Assembly (NCBI GenBank): GCA_029555025.1 | Contig: JAKPTZ010000061.1 | Coordinates: forward strand, 1-47,773 | Origin: Deltaproteobacteria bacterium | Lineage (GTDB): Bacteria; Myxococcota_A; UBA9042; DTJE01 | Length of the DNA stretch: 47,773 nt | Direction: 5' to 3' | Shown: piece after piece, positions 18,181-28,485 of the stretch | Numbering within the stretch: the first letter of the stretch is position 1 | How the letters are laid out: each line of letters begins with the position of its first letter | The notes under the pieces: generated by a model | What the model was told of the DNA's origin: nothing | What the model saw: only the letters and a program-made list of their open reading frames with translations | Database searches by the model: none | Program-made: the position numbers and the translations under genes

Positions 18181-18947
18181 CCGTCATGAACGTATTCGCC
18201 GTCGGGGTGCTTGCCAGCCTGCTCGCCGGACTTGCCACCGCGGTGGGGGCGCTTCCGGCCATCTTTTTCAGGAATGTCGGCAAGGCCACCCAGAATATCC
18301 TGCTTGGGTTCGGCGCTGGCGTCATGCTGGCGGCCACTTCGTTTTCCCTGATCATCCCGGCGCTTGACCATGCCGGGGACGGGGTCGGCGCGGCTTTGAA
18401 GGTGGCCGCGGGAATCGTATTTGGCGGGTTCTTCCTGTGGCTCGCTGACCGCATCCTTCCGCACGAGCATTTCACCAACGGCCCGGAAGGTTCCGATTCA
18501 AAAAGGCTTCGCCGCATCTGGCTGTTCGTGATCGCGATCGTCATCCACAATTTCCCCGAGGGCCTTGCCGTCGGGGTCGGTTTCGGGGCGGGCAGCTTCA
18601 GCGACGGTCTTTCGCTGGCAATCGGAATCGGCTTGCAGAACATGCCGGAAGGCCTGGTCGTCGCGCTGGCCCTTCTGGGCGAGAAGTACGGCCTTGGAAA
18701 GGCGCTCGGGGTGGCCCTGCTTTCCGGGCTGGTCGAGCCGATTGGCGGGGCGTTCGGTGCCGGGCTTGTGTCGGTGTTCGGCCAGGTGCTTCCGCTGGCG
18801 CTCGCCTTTGCTGCGGGCGCCATGCTTTACGTGGTCAGCGATGAAATCATCCCGGAAATTCACAGCGAGCAGAAGACGGCCGGGGCGACCTGGGGACTGG
18901 TTATCGGCTTCATAATAATGATGATTCTTGATGTAAGCCTTGGATGA
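18177..18947 (+). CDS. ZIP-family divalent metal transporter
   Basis: 256 residues with about eight helices. The two ZIP signature helices are evident: HNFPEGLAVGVGFG (helix IV) and GLQNMPEGLVVALAL (helix V), carrying the His/Asn/Pro-Glu metal ligands that bind zinc or related divalent cations. A hydrophilic loop between helices III and IV contains PHEH. ATG 18177 overlaps the glycosyltransferase stop; ATG 18186 is an alternative start. ZupT-like importers usually bring zinc, iron or manganese into the cytoplasm; direction and ion here are inferred from the family. Confidence 0.92.
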   Translation: MTVMNVFAVGVLASLLAGLATAVGALPAIFFRNVGKATQNILLGFGAGVMLAATSFSLIIPALDHAGDGVGAALKVAAGIVFGGFFLWLADRILPHEHFTNGPEGSDSKRLRRIWLFVIAIVIHNFPEGLAVGVGFGAGSFSDGLSLAIGIGLQNMPEGLVVALALLGEKYGLGKALGVALLSGLVEPIGGAFGAGLVSVFGQVLPLALAFAAGAMLYVVSDEIIPEIHSEQKTAGATWGLVIGFIIMMILDVSLG

Positions 18948-19001
18948 TTGCCGAATTGGGCTAGAATCAATCGGTCTTATCACCTTCGGGAAGAGGTTCG
19001 T

Positions 19002-21320
19002 ATGAAAAAGGTTCCGTTCGTTCCGGCGTTTTCCGGCGGTCATCGGTGGGCCTTCGCCAGGATTGGCGGGTTTAACCAGGTCATGCTGACCACTGGCGAC
19101 GACCTGCGTCACCTGGGGGAACTGGACGAGAAGCTTTTTTCCGCGCTTTCCTGCCCGACGAAGGGTCTTGAGTACGATGGGGCTACCCTTTCCCTGCTGG
19201 ATACCGATGCCGACGGCAGGATCCGCGTGGTCGAAATCAAGGCTGCCGTCGCCTGGGTATGTGCGCGTTTGAAGGATCCCGCCGTCATCATGTCCGGAAG
19301 CGACACGTTGGAACTGGCGTCGATTGACGATTCCAGACCGGAAGGGGCCGCTTTGCTTGCATCCGCGAAGCACATCCTTTCGTGCATCGGAAAGGGCGAT
19401 GCGGATCGGATCTGCCTTGCGGACGTGACCAATCGCGCCGCGATCTTCGCCGAGTCCGAATTCAACGGCGACGGCGTCCTGCCCCCCGCGGCGGTCAAGG
19501 ATGCCGAACTGCGGGCGGTGGTGTCGGACATCCTCAAGGCTGTCGGTGGCTCGTCCGATCGCAGCGGTGCTGCCGGTATCGATGCCGACCGTCTTCAGGA
19601 CTTCATGGCCCAGGCCGGCGCGTGGGTTGCATGGAAGACGGCACCGGATGCCGACAAGGCGATCCTGCCGCTGGGGGATGCGACCGGCGCGGCGTTTGAT
19701 GCCTTCGTGGCTGTTCGGGACAAGGTCGAGGATTACTTCGCCAGGTGCCGTCTGGCGGCTTTCGACAAGCGTTCGGTGGCCGCCTTGAACCGCGAGGAAA
19801 AGGATTATCTCGCGCTTGCGGCGCGCGACATGAAGATTACCGATGCCGAGATCCAGGCGTTGCCCCTGGCGGCAGTCGATGCCGGGCGTCCGCTTCAGCT
19901 TGTCAACGGCGTCAACCCGGCCTGGATTGACCGCATTGCCGCGTTCCGCGAGAAGGTTGCGTCGGCCCTTAATGGCGCACAGCTTTCCTCGATTTCCTGG
20001 GAGCAGTGGCAGGCGATTGTCGCGAAGATGGCCCCCTTCCAGGCGTGGGTCGAGGCAAAGCCGGCCGGGGCGGCTGTCGCGGCGCTGGAGGAAATCGGGG
20101 TCGAACGTGTCCGTGCGATCACTGGCGGCGAGTATGGCCAGAAGATCACCGACCTTATGGCGGCCGACAAGGCGGTCGAAGGTGAAGCCGCGGCCATCGA
20201 CGACCTTCAGAAGTTGCTGTATTTCCACAAGAATCTTTTCAAGTTGTTGAAGAACTTCGTGTCGTTCGCCGAGTTTTATCAGCGAAGCGACAAATCCGTT
20301 TTCCAGGTCGGAACGCTCTTCATCGACAACCGCAGTTGCGATTTGTGCATACGTGTCAACGACATGGGCAAGCATGCGATGATGGCCGGTTCAAGCCGGA
20401 TGTTCCTGCTGTATTGCGACTGCGTCAGGCCGTCGGGTGAAAAGATCCAGATTGCGGCGGCAGTCACCGATGGCGACAGCGACGATCTGATCGTCGGAAG
20501 GAACGGGATATTCTATGACCGCCAGGGGCGCGACTGGGATGCGACGATAACGAAGATAATCGAAAACCCGATTGGCGTCAGGCAGGCATTCTGGTCGCCG
20601 TACAAGCGTCTGATGCGCTTTGTCGAGGAACAGGTCGCGAAAAGGGCCGCGGCTGGCGATGCGGCATCCGAAGACAAACTGAAGGGCGCCGCGCTCGCGG
20701 CCCCCGGCGCCGCGAAGGATGCGGCCGACGGTAAGGCCGTTCCACCCGCCAAGTCGAAGTTCGATGTCGGCGTGGTCGCCGCCCTGGGCGTCGCCGTCGG
20801 CGGCATCACGGCGGCCTTCGGGGCGTTGATGCAGGCGTTCTTTGGACTTGGCGTCTGGCTGCCGCTTGGCCTGATCGGGATTATCCTGCTGATTTCGGGA
20901 CCTTCCATGGCAATTGCCGCGCTGAAGCTGCGCCAGAGAAACCTTGGGCCGCTGCTTGATGCGAACGGATGGGCGATTAACGCCAAGGCGCGCGTCAACA
21001 TCGCATTTGGAAACGGCCTTACAAGGGTCGCGGAACTGCCGGCCGGGGCGACCTGCTCGCTGGTTGATCCTTACGCGAAGAAGAAACGTCCGAAGTGGCC
21101 CTGGATCGTTCTGCTGATTGTCGTCCTTCTGGTCGGCGGCGGTCTGTTTGCCTGGAACAAGGGCTGGCTGAACGACTGGCTGCCCGACTCGCTGGATCGC
21201 AACCTGCCGAAGGCGGTCGAGACGGTTCCGGCCCCCGCGGCCCCGGCCGCGCAGCCCGCGCCAGCGGCCCCCGCGGCACAGCCGGCACCGACATCTGCAC
21301 CTGCGGCCACGGCCGGGTAA
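19002..21320 (+). CDS. Unknown protein with an EF-hand and C-terminal membrane region
   Basis: 772 residues; I do not recognise a named family. A perfect canonical EF-hand loop DTDADGRIRVVE lies at residues 67-78, and a degenerate second one (FNGDGVLPP) near residue 160, so calcium binding is likely. The long middle is mostly helical and soluble. Near residues 585-640 two hydrophobic segments occur, then a third at about 700-715, ending in an Ala/Pro-rich tail. There is no N-terminal signal peptide, so the large N-terminal part is probably cytoplasmic. GAAGAGG precedes ATG 19002. recC begins only 14 bases after its TAA stop, so the two are likely co-transcribed; the functional link is open. 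It is one of only two complete genes here that end in TAA. Confidence 0.8.
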   Translation: MKKVPFVPAFSGGHRWAFARIGGFNQVMLTTGDDLRHLGELDEKLFSALSCPTKGLEYDGATLSLLDTDADGRIRVVEIKAAVAWVCARLKDPAVIMSGSDTLELASIDDSRPEGAALLASAKHILSCIGKGDADRICLADVTNRAAIFAESEFNGDGVLPPAAVKDAELRAVVSDILKAVGGSSDRSGAAGIDADRLQDFMAQAGAWVAWKTAPDADKAILPLGDATGAAFDAFVAVRDKVEDYFARCRLAAFDKRSVAALNREEKDYLALAARDMKITDAEIQALPLAAVDAGRPLQLVNGVNPAWIDRIAAFREKVASALNGAQLSSISWEQWQAIVAKMAPFQAWVEAKPAGAAVAALEEIGVERVRAITGGEYGQKITDLMAADKAVEGEAAAIDDLQKLLYFHKNLFKLLKNFVSFAEFYQRSDKSVFQVGTLFIDNRSCDLCIRVNDMGKHAMMAGSSRMFLLYCDCVRPSGEKIQIAAAVTDGDSDDLIVGRNGIFYDRQGRDWDATITKIIENPIGVRQAFWSPYKRLMRFVEEQVAKRAAAGDAASEDKLKGAALAAPGAAKDAADGKAVPPAKSKFDVGVVAALGVAVGGITAAFGALMQAFFGLGVWLPLGLIGIILLISGPSMAIAALKLRQRNLGPLLDANGWAINAKARVNIAFGNGLTRVAELPAGATCSLVDPYAKKKRPKWPWIVLLIVVLLVGGGLFAWNKGWLNDWLPDSLDRNLPKAVETVPAPAAPAAQPAPAAPAAQPAPTSAPAATAG

Positions 21321-21334
21321 CCCGGGGGTTCCCG

Positions 21335-24300
21335 ATGTCCCTGCACATAGTTTTCGGAAGCGACACCGCCAGGCTGGCGCACCGTCTTGCCAGCGACATC
21401 GCCCAGTCCACGTCCGGCGCCGGGCTGGCCGGCCTGTTGATGCCGACAAGCGTGCTGGTGCCGAACCGCAACATGGAAAAGTGGCTGCGCTTCGAAATTG
21501 CAAGGCACAACGGCATCGCGGCGAACCTGTCGTTTCCATACCTGGAAAACGGCCTGTGGGAACTGGTCGGACGAATCGGCGTCGCGTCGGGGCGCGTTGC
21601 GGCCGATCGGTCGGGGCGTCCGATACTGGAAAGGCTGGATCTGGAAACCCTGACCGCCAGGCTTGCGGCGATTCTTCTGCAGGACACCGCGGACCCTTCC
21701 CGGATCGATTCGTCGTTTGTCAGTTACTGCATGGCTGGGGGCGGCCCGGGCGACCCCGGGTTTTCCATACGCCTGTGGCAACTTGCCGGGCGGCTGGCCC
21801 ACCTTTTTCGCGAGTACGAATTCAATCGTTCCGGGATGGTCAGGGAATGGCTGGCGGGAAAAATCGATCCTTCGGCCGGGGAGCTTCACGCAAGACAGGC
21901 CGGACTTTACCGCCAGGCTTGCAGTCTGCTGTATTACGACTGGGACGCCCACGCGGCCCGTCCGGCACGGTCGCTGTTCCAGCTTGGCGAGGAAGTGTTC
22001 CAGGATCCGGGCCACCGGCATGGTATCAGGAACGATGAACCGGATTGGGGCGAAACCGCAGGGGAAGTTGCGCCCCCCGCGGGAACGCTTCCCGGAACCG
22101 TTTTCATATTCGGTCTTTCGACGCTTTCGCGTTATCACTGCCGCCTGCTGTGGAAAATTTCCAGGCGGTGCGACATCAGGCTTTATCACGTCAACGGCTG
22201 TCACGAGTTCTGGCAGGACGTTTCGACGCCGTTCGAGGAACGCTGGCACAGGATCCGAGCCGCGCGTGTCGTTTCGGTGCCGGATGGCCAGGGCCAGGAA
22301 CTGGCACTCGACAACGACCTGGACGACAACCTTCTGTTGAAGGCATGGGGAAAGGCCGGTCGCGAGACGGTACGCCTTCTTTCGGAACTGGAGGATCAGC
22401 CCTCCGGCGTGACGACCGAATGGGTTGACGAACCGGAAATCGATTTTGACCGCGCGACGGTGCTTGATCGCGTACGGCACGGCATCCGGACAAGGTCGTC
22501 GCAGGTCGGCAGGACGGTCGCCGACGACAGCCTTGTCGTCTTGAAGTGTCCCGGCAGGCTGCGCGAGGTCGAGGCCGTCGCCGAACGGATCACCGCCTTG
22601 CTGCAGGCCGATCCTGACCTGAAACTTTCCGACATCGTCGTGCTTGTAACCGACATGGCCTCCTACAAGCCGCTGATATCCCAGGTTTTTGATCGCGATC
22701 GAAGCCGGCCTGACAACGTCTGGGATCCCATTCCGTACAACCTTGCGGACTCGACCGCCGGCACCGACAGCGTCTATGCGGCGGCGGTCGAGGCGATGCT
22801 GAACCTGGCCGGCGGCGATTTTTCAAGGGGTGCCGTATTCAGGCTTCTTTTCAATCCGTGCTTCATGGCGGCGGCCGGTGTGGGGCCGGCAACCGTCGAG
22901 GGCTGGGCCGGGCTGGCCGACAGGCTGGGGATCTTCCACGATTTTCATCCACAGGCGTCCGGGGAGGGCGCGTTCACCTGGTCGGACGCATTCGCCAGGT
23001 TGCGCCTTGGCAAGGTGATGATTCCGGACGATGAACGTCCGGCCCCGGAACCGGACGATCCGAATCCCTTTGCTGCTGTATGGCCATTCATGCCGGCGGA
23101 CGCGGACGGGCTTGACGCCGAATCGTTCTGCACCGTCGTCGAGTCCCTGGCCGCAAGGCTGGAGGTTTTGAGAACTCCTTTGATGCCGGTTGCCGATTGG
23201 GGAATGGCGCTGACGTCGCTCTTCGACGACTTCCTGTCCGTTCCCGCCGATCGCAAGCCCGAGGAACTTGTTCGCCAGTCGTTGGTGTCTGGATTGCAGT
23301 TCTATTTCGGCGGCCGGTCGATACTGGATTCCAGCCTGAAGACCGTCGGCGCCAGCGAAGAAAACCGGTTGATTCCGGCGCACCTGGCCTTCGAGATTGT
23401 TCGCGGTCTTGCCGGAAGCATCCCGACCGGGCGCGGCGCATATCTGTCCGAGGGCGTGACTGTCGCGACACTGAAGCCGATGCGCCCGATTCCGTTCAAG
23501 GTGACATTCATCCTTGGCCTGGAGGAGGGCGGTTTCCCGGGGGCCGCGCGGGAATCGTCGCTTGACCTTCGAGGCGGCGACAGACGGATTGGCGACGTGA
23601 CTACGCCGGACTCGGGTCGTCACATGTTCATGGAGACGCTGCTTTCGACCACGCAGAGCCTGGTGTTGAGCTATGACGCATGGGACACGATGAAGGACGA
23701 GCGTCACCAGCCGTGTTCGGTGGTTCGCCAGCTTATCGATTTCGTCGAGGCGAACGTGCTGCCGGGGCAGGGCGACGACGGTGGTTTCAAGGAACTGGAA
23801 ATTCCCCTTTCGCCATGGGGTGAAAGATACCTTGGCGCCGACGCGCCGGTTCCGCAGGGTGCGACACGAATCGCCGACAGGCTTGTGGCCGGGCTGCTTG
23901 GGGCCGCAGGTTCCGCGCGCGCGCCCGGGCTGGCCGCGGCGATTGAAGGGGCTGTCGGGAATGTCGCCGTTTCCGGACGTGACAGGCAGCTTCTCCGGGC
24001 GGCGCTTGATCTGGTTTCCGACCATCGCGATTGCCCGCGCGCAGATGGACCCGCGATGGCTGAACCTGGTGATTCGTCCACGCCCGAATATGATTCCGGG
24101 CCGATCACCGTAACCATCCAGGAACTGAACCGCTTCCTGCGCGATCCGTTGAAGGCCCGGCTGGCCCGGTTCTTCGGGCGCCAGGACGACCTGGATAAGC
24201 CCGATCCGTCCGGCCTGGAAGATGAAGGATTCGAATTCGAGACGTTTACCGGTCGAACACTGAAGGAAAACTGGCTGAAGGACATCCTGGGCGGCATGGA

Positions 24301-25129
24301 TCCGGATCGGGCGTGGGCGCGGCTTGAAAATTCGGGTCGAGCCCTTTCCATGAGATCCAGCGCGCCTTCACCGTATTTCCGTCAGCTTTCCGAACTGGGC
24401 GTCAGGAAGGCACTTTCCAACACACCCGAAGCGATCATGGATTCGATTGGGGGCATGAAACCCCTTTCCGAGGCCGTGATGGGGCAGGTTTCCTTCTCAA
24501 GGGGGGCTCCGGGATTGCGGCTTGCGCCCGCATCGTTCTCGGCCAGGATATCGAAACCGGACGGAAGCAGTATCGACATGGCCGTCGAAGTGACCGGGCG
24601 GGTCGATTTCGTGGTTCCGGATCTGGATGGATTGCCCTTGATTATCGGAAATGTCAGTGCTTCCGGGGCCAGCGAAACCGGGCCGTTCCCCCGGGCATTG
24701 ATCATGCCGACCCTGTTTGGAATCGTGGCCGGAATCGGCGCCGGGCGGCGTGAAATCGACTTCGGCGCCGTTGTGGTGTGTGCCGACAAGAACGTCGCCA
24801 GGCGGATCAAGGTGCCGGTTTCAACCGCCGCGGGATGGATTGAAGGCCTGATTTCCGATTACCTTGACTGTCGCAGGATCCTGGAAAACCTGCCGTATGA
24901 CGTGGCGGTCAAATATGCAGGCTTAAGCCCCGACGAACCGGAGGACGAGGACTTCCGGCGCGCGATGCGGGCCAGGATTGAAAAGGGCAGCCAGGGTGGC
25001 TGGGCAACCCAGCCGATCAACGCTTTGCAGAAACTGGTCTGGGATCGGACCGTGCTGCCGGAACGGATCCGGGAAACGATTGAATCGCGGTACGGCCTGC
25101 TGTGGCGTTGCGGCGGGGGTGGCGCATGA
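21335..25129 (+). CDS. recC: Exodeoxyribonuclease V subunit gamma RecC
   Basis: RecC holds the RecBCD machine together and reads Chi during double-strand break processing. The product is 1,264 residues, longer than the 1,122 of E. coli RecC. Family-type stretches include PTSVLVPNRNMEKWLRFEIA near the N-terminus, CPGRLREVEAVAERI with the following LSDIVVLVTDMASYKPLI (about residues 405-445), and FILGLEEGGFPG in the inactive helicase-like half. As in other RecC proteins there is no Walker A motif or active nuclease triad. The frame remains open upstream to 21095, but ATG 21335 after the preceding stop fits the family start. Its stop overlaps recB as ATGA. Confidence 0.93.
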   Translation: MSLHIVFGSDTARLAHRLASDIAQSTSGAGLAGLLMPTSVLVPNRNMEKWLRFEIARHNGIAANLSFPYLENGLWELVGRIGVASGRVAADRSGRPILERLDLETLTARLAAILLQDTADPSRIDSSFVSYCMAGGGPGDPGFSIRLWQLAGRLAHLFREYEFNRSGMVREWLAGKIDPSAGELHARQAGLYRQACSLLYYDWDAHAARPARSLFQLGEEVFQDPGHRHGIRNDEPDWGETAGEVAPPAGTLPGTVFIFGLSTLSRYHCRLLWKISRRCDIRLYHVNGCHEFWQDVSTPFEERWHRIRAARVVSVPDGQGQELALDNDLDDNLLLKAWGKAGRETVRLLSELEDQPSGVTTEWVDEPEIDFDRATVLDRVRHGIRTRSSQVGRTVADDSLVVLKCPGRLREVEAVAERITALLQADPDLKLSDIVVLVTDMASYKPLISQVFDRDRSRPDNVWDPIPYNLADSTAGTDSVYAAAVEAMLNLAGGDFSRGAVFRLLFNPCFMAAAGVGPATVEGWAGLADRLGIFHDFHPQASGEGAFTWSDAFARLRLGKVMIPDDERPAPEPDDPNPFAAVWPFMPADADGLDAESFCTVVESLAARLEVLRTPLMPVADWGMALTSLFDDFLSVPADRKPEELVRQSLVSGLQFYFGGRSILDSSLKTVGASEENRLIPAHLAFEIVRGLAGSIPTGRGAYLSEGVTVATLKPMRPIPFKVTFILGLEEGGFPGAARESSLDLRGGDRRIGDVTTPDSGRHMFMETLLSTTQSLVLSYDAWDTMKDERHQPCSVVRQLIDFVEANVLPGQGDDGGFKELEIPLSPWGERYLGADAPVPQGATRIADRLVAGLLGAAGSARAPGLAAAIEGAVGNVAVSGRDRQLLRAALDLVSDHRDCPRADGPAMAEPGDSSTPEYDSGPITVTIQELNRFLRDPLKARLARFFGRQDDLDKPDPSGLEDEGFEFETFTGRTLKENWLKDILGGMDPDRAWARLENSGRALSMRSSAPSPYFRQLSELGVRKALSNTPEAIMDSIGGMKPLSEAVMGQVSFSRGAPGLRLAPASFSARISKPDGSSIDMAVEVTGRVDFVVPDLDGLPLIIGNVSASGASETGPFPRALIMPTLFGIVAGIGAGRREIDFGAVVVCADKNVARRIKVPVSTAAGWIEGLISDYLDCRRILENLPYDVAVKYAGLSPDEPEDEDFRRAMRARIEKGSQGGWATQPINALQKLVWDRTVLPERIRETIESRYGLLWRCGGGGA

Positions 25130-28100
25130 TCACGCTGACCAGTTCGACCGGCGTCACGATGGACCTTTCCGGCGTCATTGATCGGCACGCCGTCATCCAG
25201 GCATCCGCTGGAACCGGAAAGACTTATACCCTTGAACACATCGTCCTTCAGATTCTTCTGGATTTTCCGGATGTTTCGCTTCGCAACATACTCCTGGTCA
25301 CCTACACTGAAAAGGCGGCCGGCGAACTGAAGCAGAGGATTCGCAAGCGGTTGATGGACACGGCCGGCGGGAAGGACGTTTCGCCCGCCACGGCCGCCAG
25401 GCTGCGCATCGAACTGGACGATTTCGAGTCGGCGTCGATATCGACAATCCACGCATTCTGTAATCGTGTACTGATGGAGTTTGCCTTCGAGAATTCCCGT
25501 CCGCTTGAGCTTCAGCAGGGCGGAGATTCCGACATGCGGTCGCGCCTGTTAAACCGGATTGTCAGGGATGAATGGCCGCGGATTGACCCCCGGAGGATGA
25601 ACGCCAAAGGTACTCTGCCGATTGCTTCGGAAGCGTTGGGCAGGTTGCGCGAAGTCTTGAATGTCGCGGGGGAAAAGCGGTCCCTGGACGGCCTGCTGCC
25701 GGAATTTGACGGTGACCTGGCGGATGCGGTCAGCACAGCCCAGATTCTTGCGTGGACCACTTCCGCCCTTTGCGCCGCCGTGGCGCGGGAAAAGATGGCA
25801 TCGTCGCTGGTGACTTTCGGCGACATGATTTCCGACGTGAGATCCGCTCTGACCATGCCGGGGCCGGCGGGGCGCGCCCTGCTCGAACGCCTGCGGAAGC
25901 GGTTCCTGTTCGGCATAGTCGATGAATTCCAGGATACCGACCCGGACCAGTGGGACATATTCAGGACGGTTTTTGTTGAAGGGGGCGGACCGAACCGGCT
26001 GATTGTGGTCGGCGACCCGAAGCAGGCCATTTACGGCTTCCGTGGCGCCGACTTGCGAACGTACCTTTCAGCCTGTTCGGAAATTGAGCGGCGCGGCGGC
26101 AACATCTTGAGCCTTCAGACGAACTACCGTTCTTCCGTACCGATGATTGAAGGTTTTAACGGAATTTTCCGGGACACCGGCTGGTTCGGGACCGACATCG
26201 AGTGTCCGGAATTGCTGGCCCCGGCGGATGGAAGGCCGCAGGATTTGGTGGCCGACGCGTCCGGGCGGGCCGCGGTGGTTCCGGTTCACATCATGAGGCC
26301 TGGTGAAAAGGGCAAGCTGGAGGTCGATGAGGCCCGTTACAGAACCGCGCGATTCATCGCGAAGGAGATCTCCCGGCTGACCGGATCCGGCGGGATCATT
26401 CTGCCCGGGCGCGCCGGTCAGGGGCCGCGGCCGCTTGGCCTGGACGACATTTGCATCCTTATCCAGAAGAACGATGACTTCCGGCTGATTTCAAGGCTGC
26501 TGCGCGCCGAGGGCATCCCGCACGCCCAGTACAAGCAGAAGAAGCTTTACGAATCGGCCGAGGCGGAAAACGTGCTTGTCCTGCTGAAGGCGATTTCACG
26601 GCTTGGTGCGGGTCCAGGTTCCCAGTCAATCGATTCCGTGCTTCTTACCAGATTCTTCCTTGATCGCCCGGATCCGGCCGACATGCTTGAACCCGAACGG
26701 CGGAACCACGCGGCCCGTACTCTTGAAGCCTGGCGGGCCCTGGCGATTGATCGGAACTGGGCGATGTTCTTCGAGGCAATTTCGCGCGATACAGCCCTTT
26801 TCGTGCGGGAAGCGGCCGAATTCGACGGTGAAAGACGGCTCGCGAATTTCAGGCAGATATTCGGGGAACTTGCTTCGTTCGCCGATTCCGGTTCGCTGGA
26901 TCTTCATGGGCTGATCGGTCGCATGGAGCAGTTGAAGGCCGGTTCAGGTGACGAGGAAGAATCGACAATGGCCCGTCTGGAATCGGAACAGCCCAGGGTC
27001 AGGGTATTGACGATTCACGCGGCAAAGGGGCTCGAGTTCCCGATCGTGTTCGTCGCGGCGGGCTTTTCCGGCCCCAGGTCGGGGAAGTCGTGCAGGGGCT
27101 ATATCGGCCGTGACAGGTATTTCAGTTTTGAACGACCTTATCCCGGACTTGTCGAGGACAACGACCTTCCAAGGCTGTTTTACGTGGCTCTGACGCGGGC
27201 CATGTACAAGCTGTACGTGCCAACGGACTGGACGCCATCGAAGAACGACGGCGCCCCGATATGCACCTTCATCAAGGCCGGGCTGGCCAGGCTGGCGCAG
27301 TTGACCGAATCCGGCGGGCGGGTTCGAAGCGATGTGGATTGTGGCGGCATTCCGATCGGGTCGGTAGCCCCCGAAATCGTCTGCGTGGATGATTCCGGAA
27401 AGCGTCAGGAAGGATCCGCTTCACCCCATCCAATGCTGCCCGACCTGACCCCTGGCGCGCAGATTCGCTGGCCGCTGCGCCGTCTGTGGGTTGATTCGTA
27501 TTCGTCGCTGACCGGGCTTGCGGGACGAGCCCAGTTCGATGTCGAGGGGATGGCGGGCTCAAGGGCGGATGATGCCACCGACGACGAGGCGATTGAACCC
27601 ATGATCGGCGCGCCCACCACCGCCGATGCGGCCGGGATCCAGGCTACGCCCCTGCTGATGGCCGGACGGCACACCGGAGACGCGTTTCACCAGTTGATGC
27701 AGGATATCGCCTGCGGGCGCGCCGGCGATGACGGAAATCCCCTGGATTTCAGTGATTTTGCCCGGCTTGATTCCCCGGCCGCCATAATGGCGTCAAACGT
27801 CGGTTCCCTGATCATCCAGAAGATGAAAAGCAACGGCGTTCCGCTGAAATTCGGGCAGCCAGGACCTGACGGTTCCGTCGATTCGTCCGAACTGCAGTTC
27901 GCCTCGCTGGTCTGGTCGGCATTGCGTGGACATCTGGGGGATTCGGCCCCGCTCGATTTCAGCATTTCGGATCTGTCGTCATCCGACACGCTCGCGGAAG
28001 TGGAATTCCATCTTGACGAGTCTCGGTTCGGTTCGGGCCCGCTGGCGCCCGGCAACATGGCCGATGGAATTCCACCGTGGCGAAGCGGGCTGCTGAACGG

Positions 28101-28485
28101 CGTCATCGACCTTGTTTTCCAGAAGGACGGTCGATTCTGGTTTCTTGACTGGAAGACGACCTCGGTCAGGGACGAAGGCGGGCGGAATCCGGACTGGTCC
28201 GCCGGGGCGATATCAAGGGCCATGCGTGACAACGGCTATATCGTCCAGGCCCACGTTTATCGAATCGCGATGCTTCAGTGGCTTGAATCGGTGTTCGGGC
28301 CGGGTTCCGGACACCTGCTTGCCGGCGGGCTGTTCCTGTTCGTCCGCGGCATGGGCCCGCCAGGTCGCGGGGTCTGGAACAGCCGGGAAATCTTTACGGA
28401 TACGGACGGTTCCGAGTCAAGGCTGTTCGTCCGGAAGCTGCTGGCCCGCAGCGCGGCGCACGCCGCCGGAAGGGGGCGCGAATGA
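25126..28485 (+). CDS. recB: Exodeoxyribonuclease V subunit beta RecB (helicase-nuclease)
   Basis: RecB is the 3'-5' helicase and the only nuclease of RecBCD. The 1,119-residue product has all SF1 motifs: Walker A ASAGTGKT (26-33), TYTEKAAGEL, STIHAFCNR, Walker B DEFQDTD (from 266), VGDPKQAIYGFRGAD, TNYRSS, TIHAAKGLEFPIVF and YVALTRAM. The C-terminal nuclease domain retains Asp995, Asp1008 and Lys1010, with the same 13 and 2 residue spacing as the catalytic residues of E. coli RecB, plus an upstream GDAFHQLMQ helix. Both activities should therefore be intact. It overlaps recC and recD by four bases each. Confidence 0.96.
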   Translation: MITLTSSTGVTMDLSGVIDRHAVIQASAGTGKTYTLEHIVLQILLDFPDVSLRNILLVTYTEKAAGELKQRIRKRLMDTAGGKDVSPATAARLRIELDDFESASISTIHAFCNRVLMEFAFENSRPLELQQGGDSDMRSRLLNRIVRDEWPRIDPRRMNAKGTLPIASEALGRLREVLNVAGEKRSLDGLLPEFDGDLADAVSTAQILAWTTSALCAAVAREKMASSLVTFGDMISDVRSALTMPGPAGRALLERLRKRFLFGIVDEFQDTDPDQWDIFRTVFVEGGGPNRLIVVGDPKQAIYGFRGADLRTYLSACSEIERRGGNILSLQTNYRSSVPMIEGFNGIFRDTGWFGTDIECPELLAPADGRPQDLVADASGRAAVVPVHIMRPGEKGKLEVDEARYRTARFIAKEISRLTGSGGIILPGRAGQGPRPLGLDDICILIQKNDDFRLISRLLRAEGIPHAQYKQKKLYESAEAENVLVLLKAISRLGAGPGSQSIDSVLLTRFFLDRPDPADMLEPERRNHAARTLEAWRALAIDRNWAMFFEAISRDTALFVREAAEFDGERRLANFRQIFGELASFADSGSLDLHGLIGRMEQLKAGSGDEEESTMARLESEQPRVRVLTIHAAKGLEFPIVFVAAGFSGPRSGKSCRGYIGRDRYFSFERPYPGLVEDNDLPRLFYVALTRAMYKLYVPTDWTPSKNDGAPICTFIKAGLARLAQLTESGGRVRSDVDCGGIPIGSVAPEIVCVDDSGKRQEGSASPHPMLPDLTPGAQIRWPLRRLWVDSYSSLTGLAGRAQFDVEGMAGSRADDATDDEAIEPMIGAPTTADAAGIQATPLLMAGRHTGDAFHQLMQDIACGRAGDDGNPLDFSDFARLDSPAAIMASNVGSLIIQKMKSNGVPLKFGQPGPDGSVDSSELQFASLVWSALRGHLGDSAPLDFSISDLSSSDTLAEVEFHLDESRFGSGPLAPGNMADGIPPWRSGLLNGVIDLVFQKDGRFWFLDWKTTSVRDEGGRNPDWSAGAISRAMRDNGYIVQAHVYRIAMLQWLESVFGPGSGHLLAGGLFLFVRGMGPPGRGVWNSREIFTDTDGSESRLFVRKLLARSAAHAAGRGRE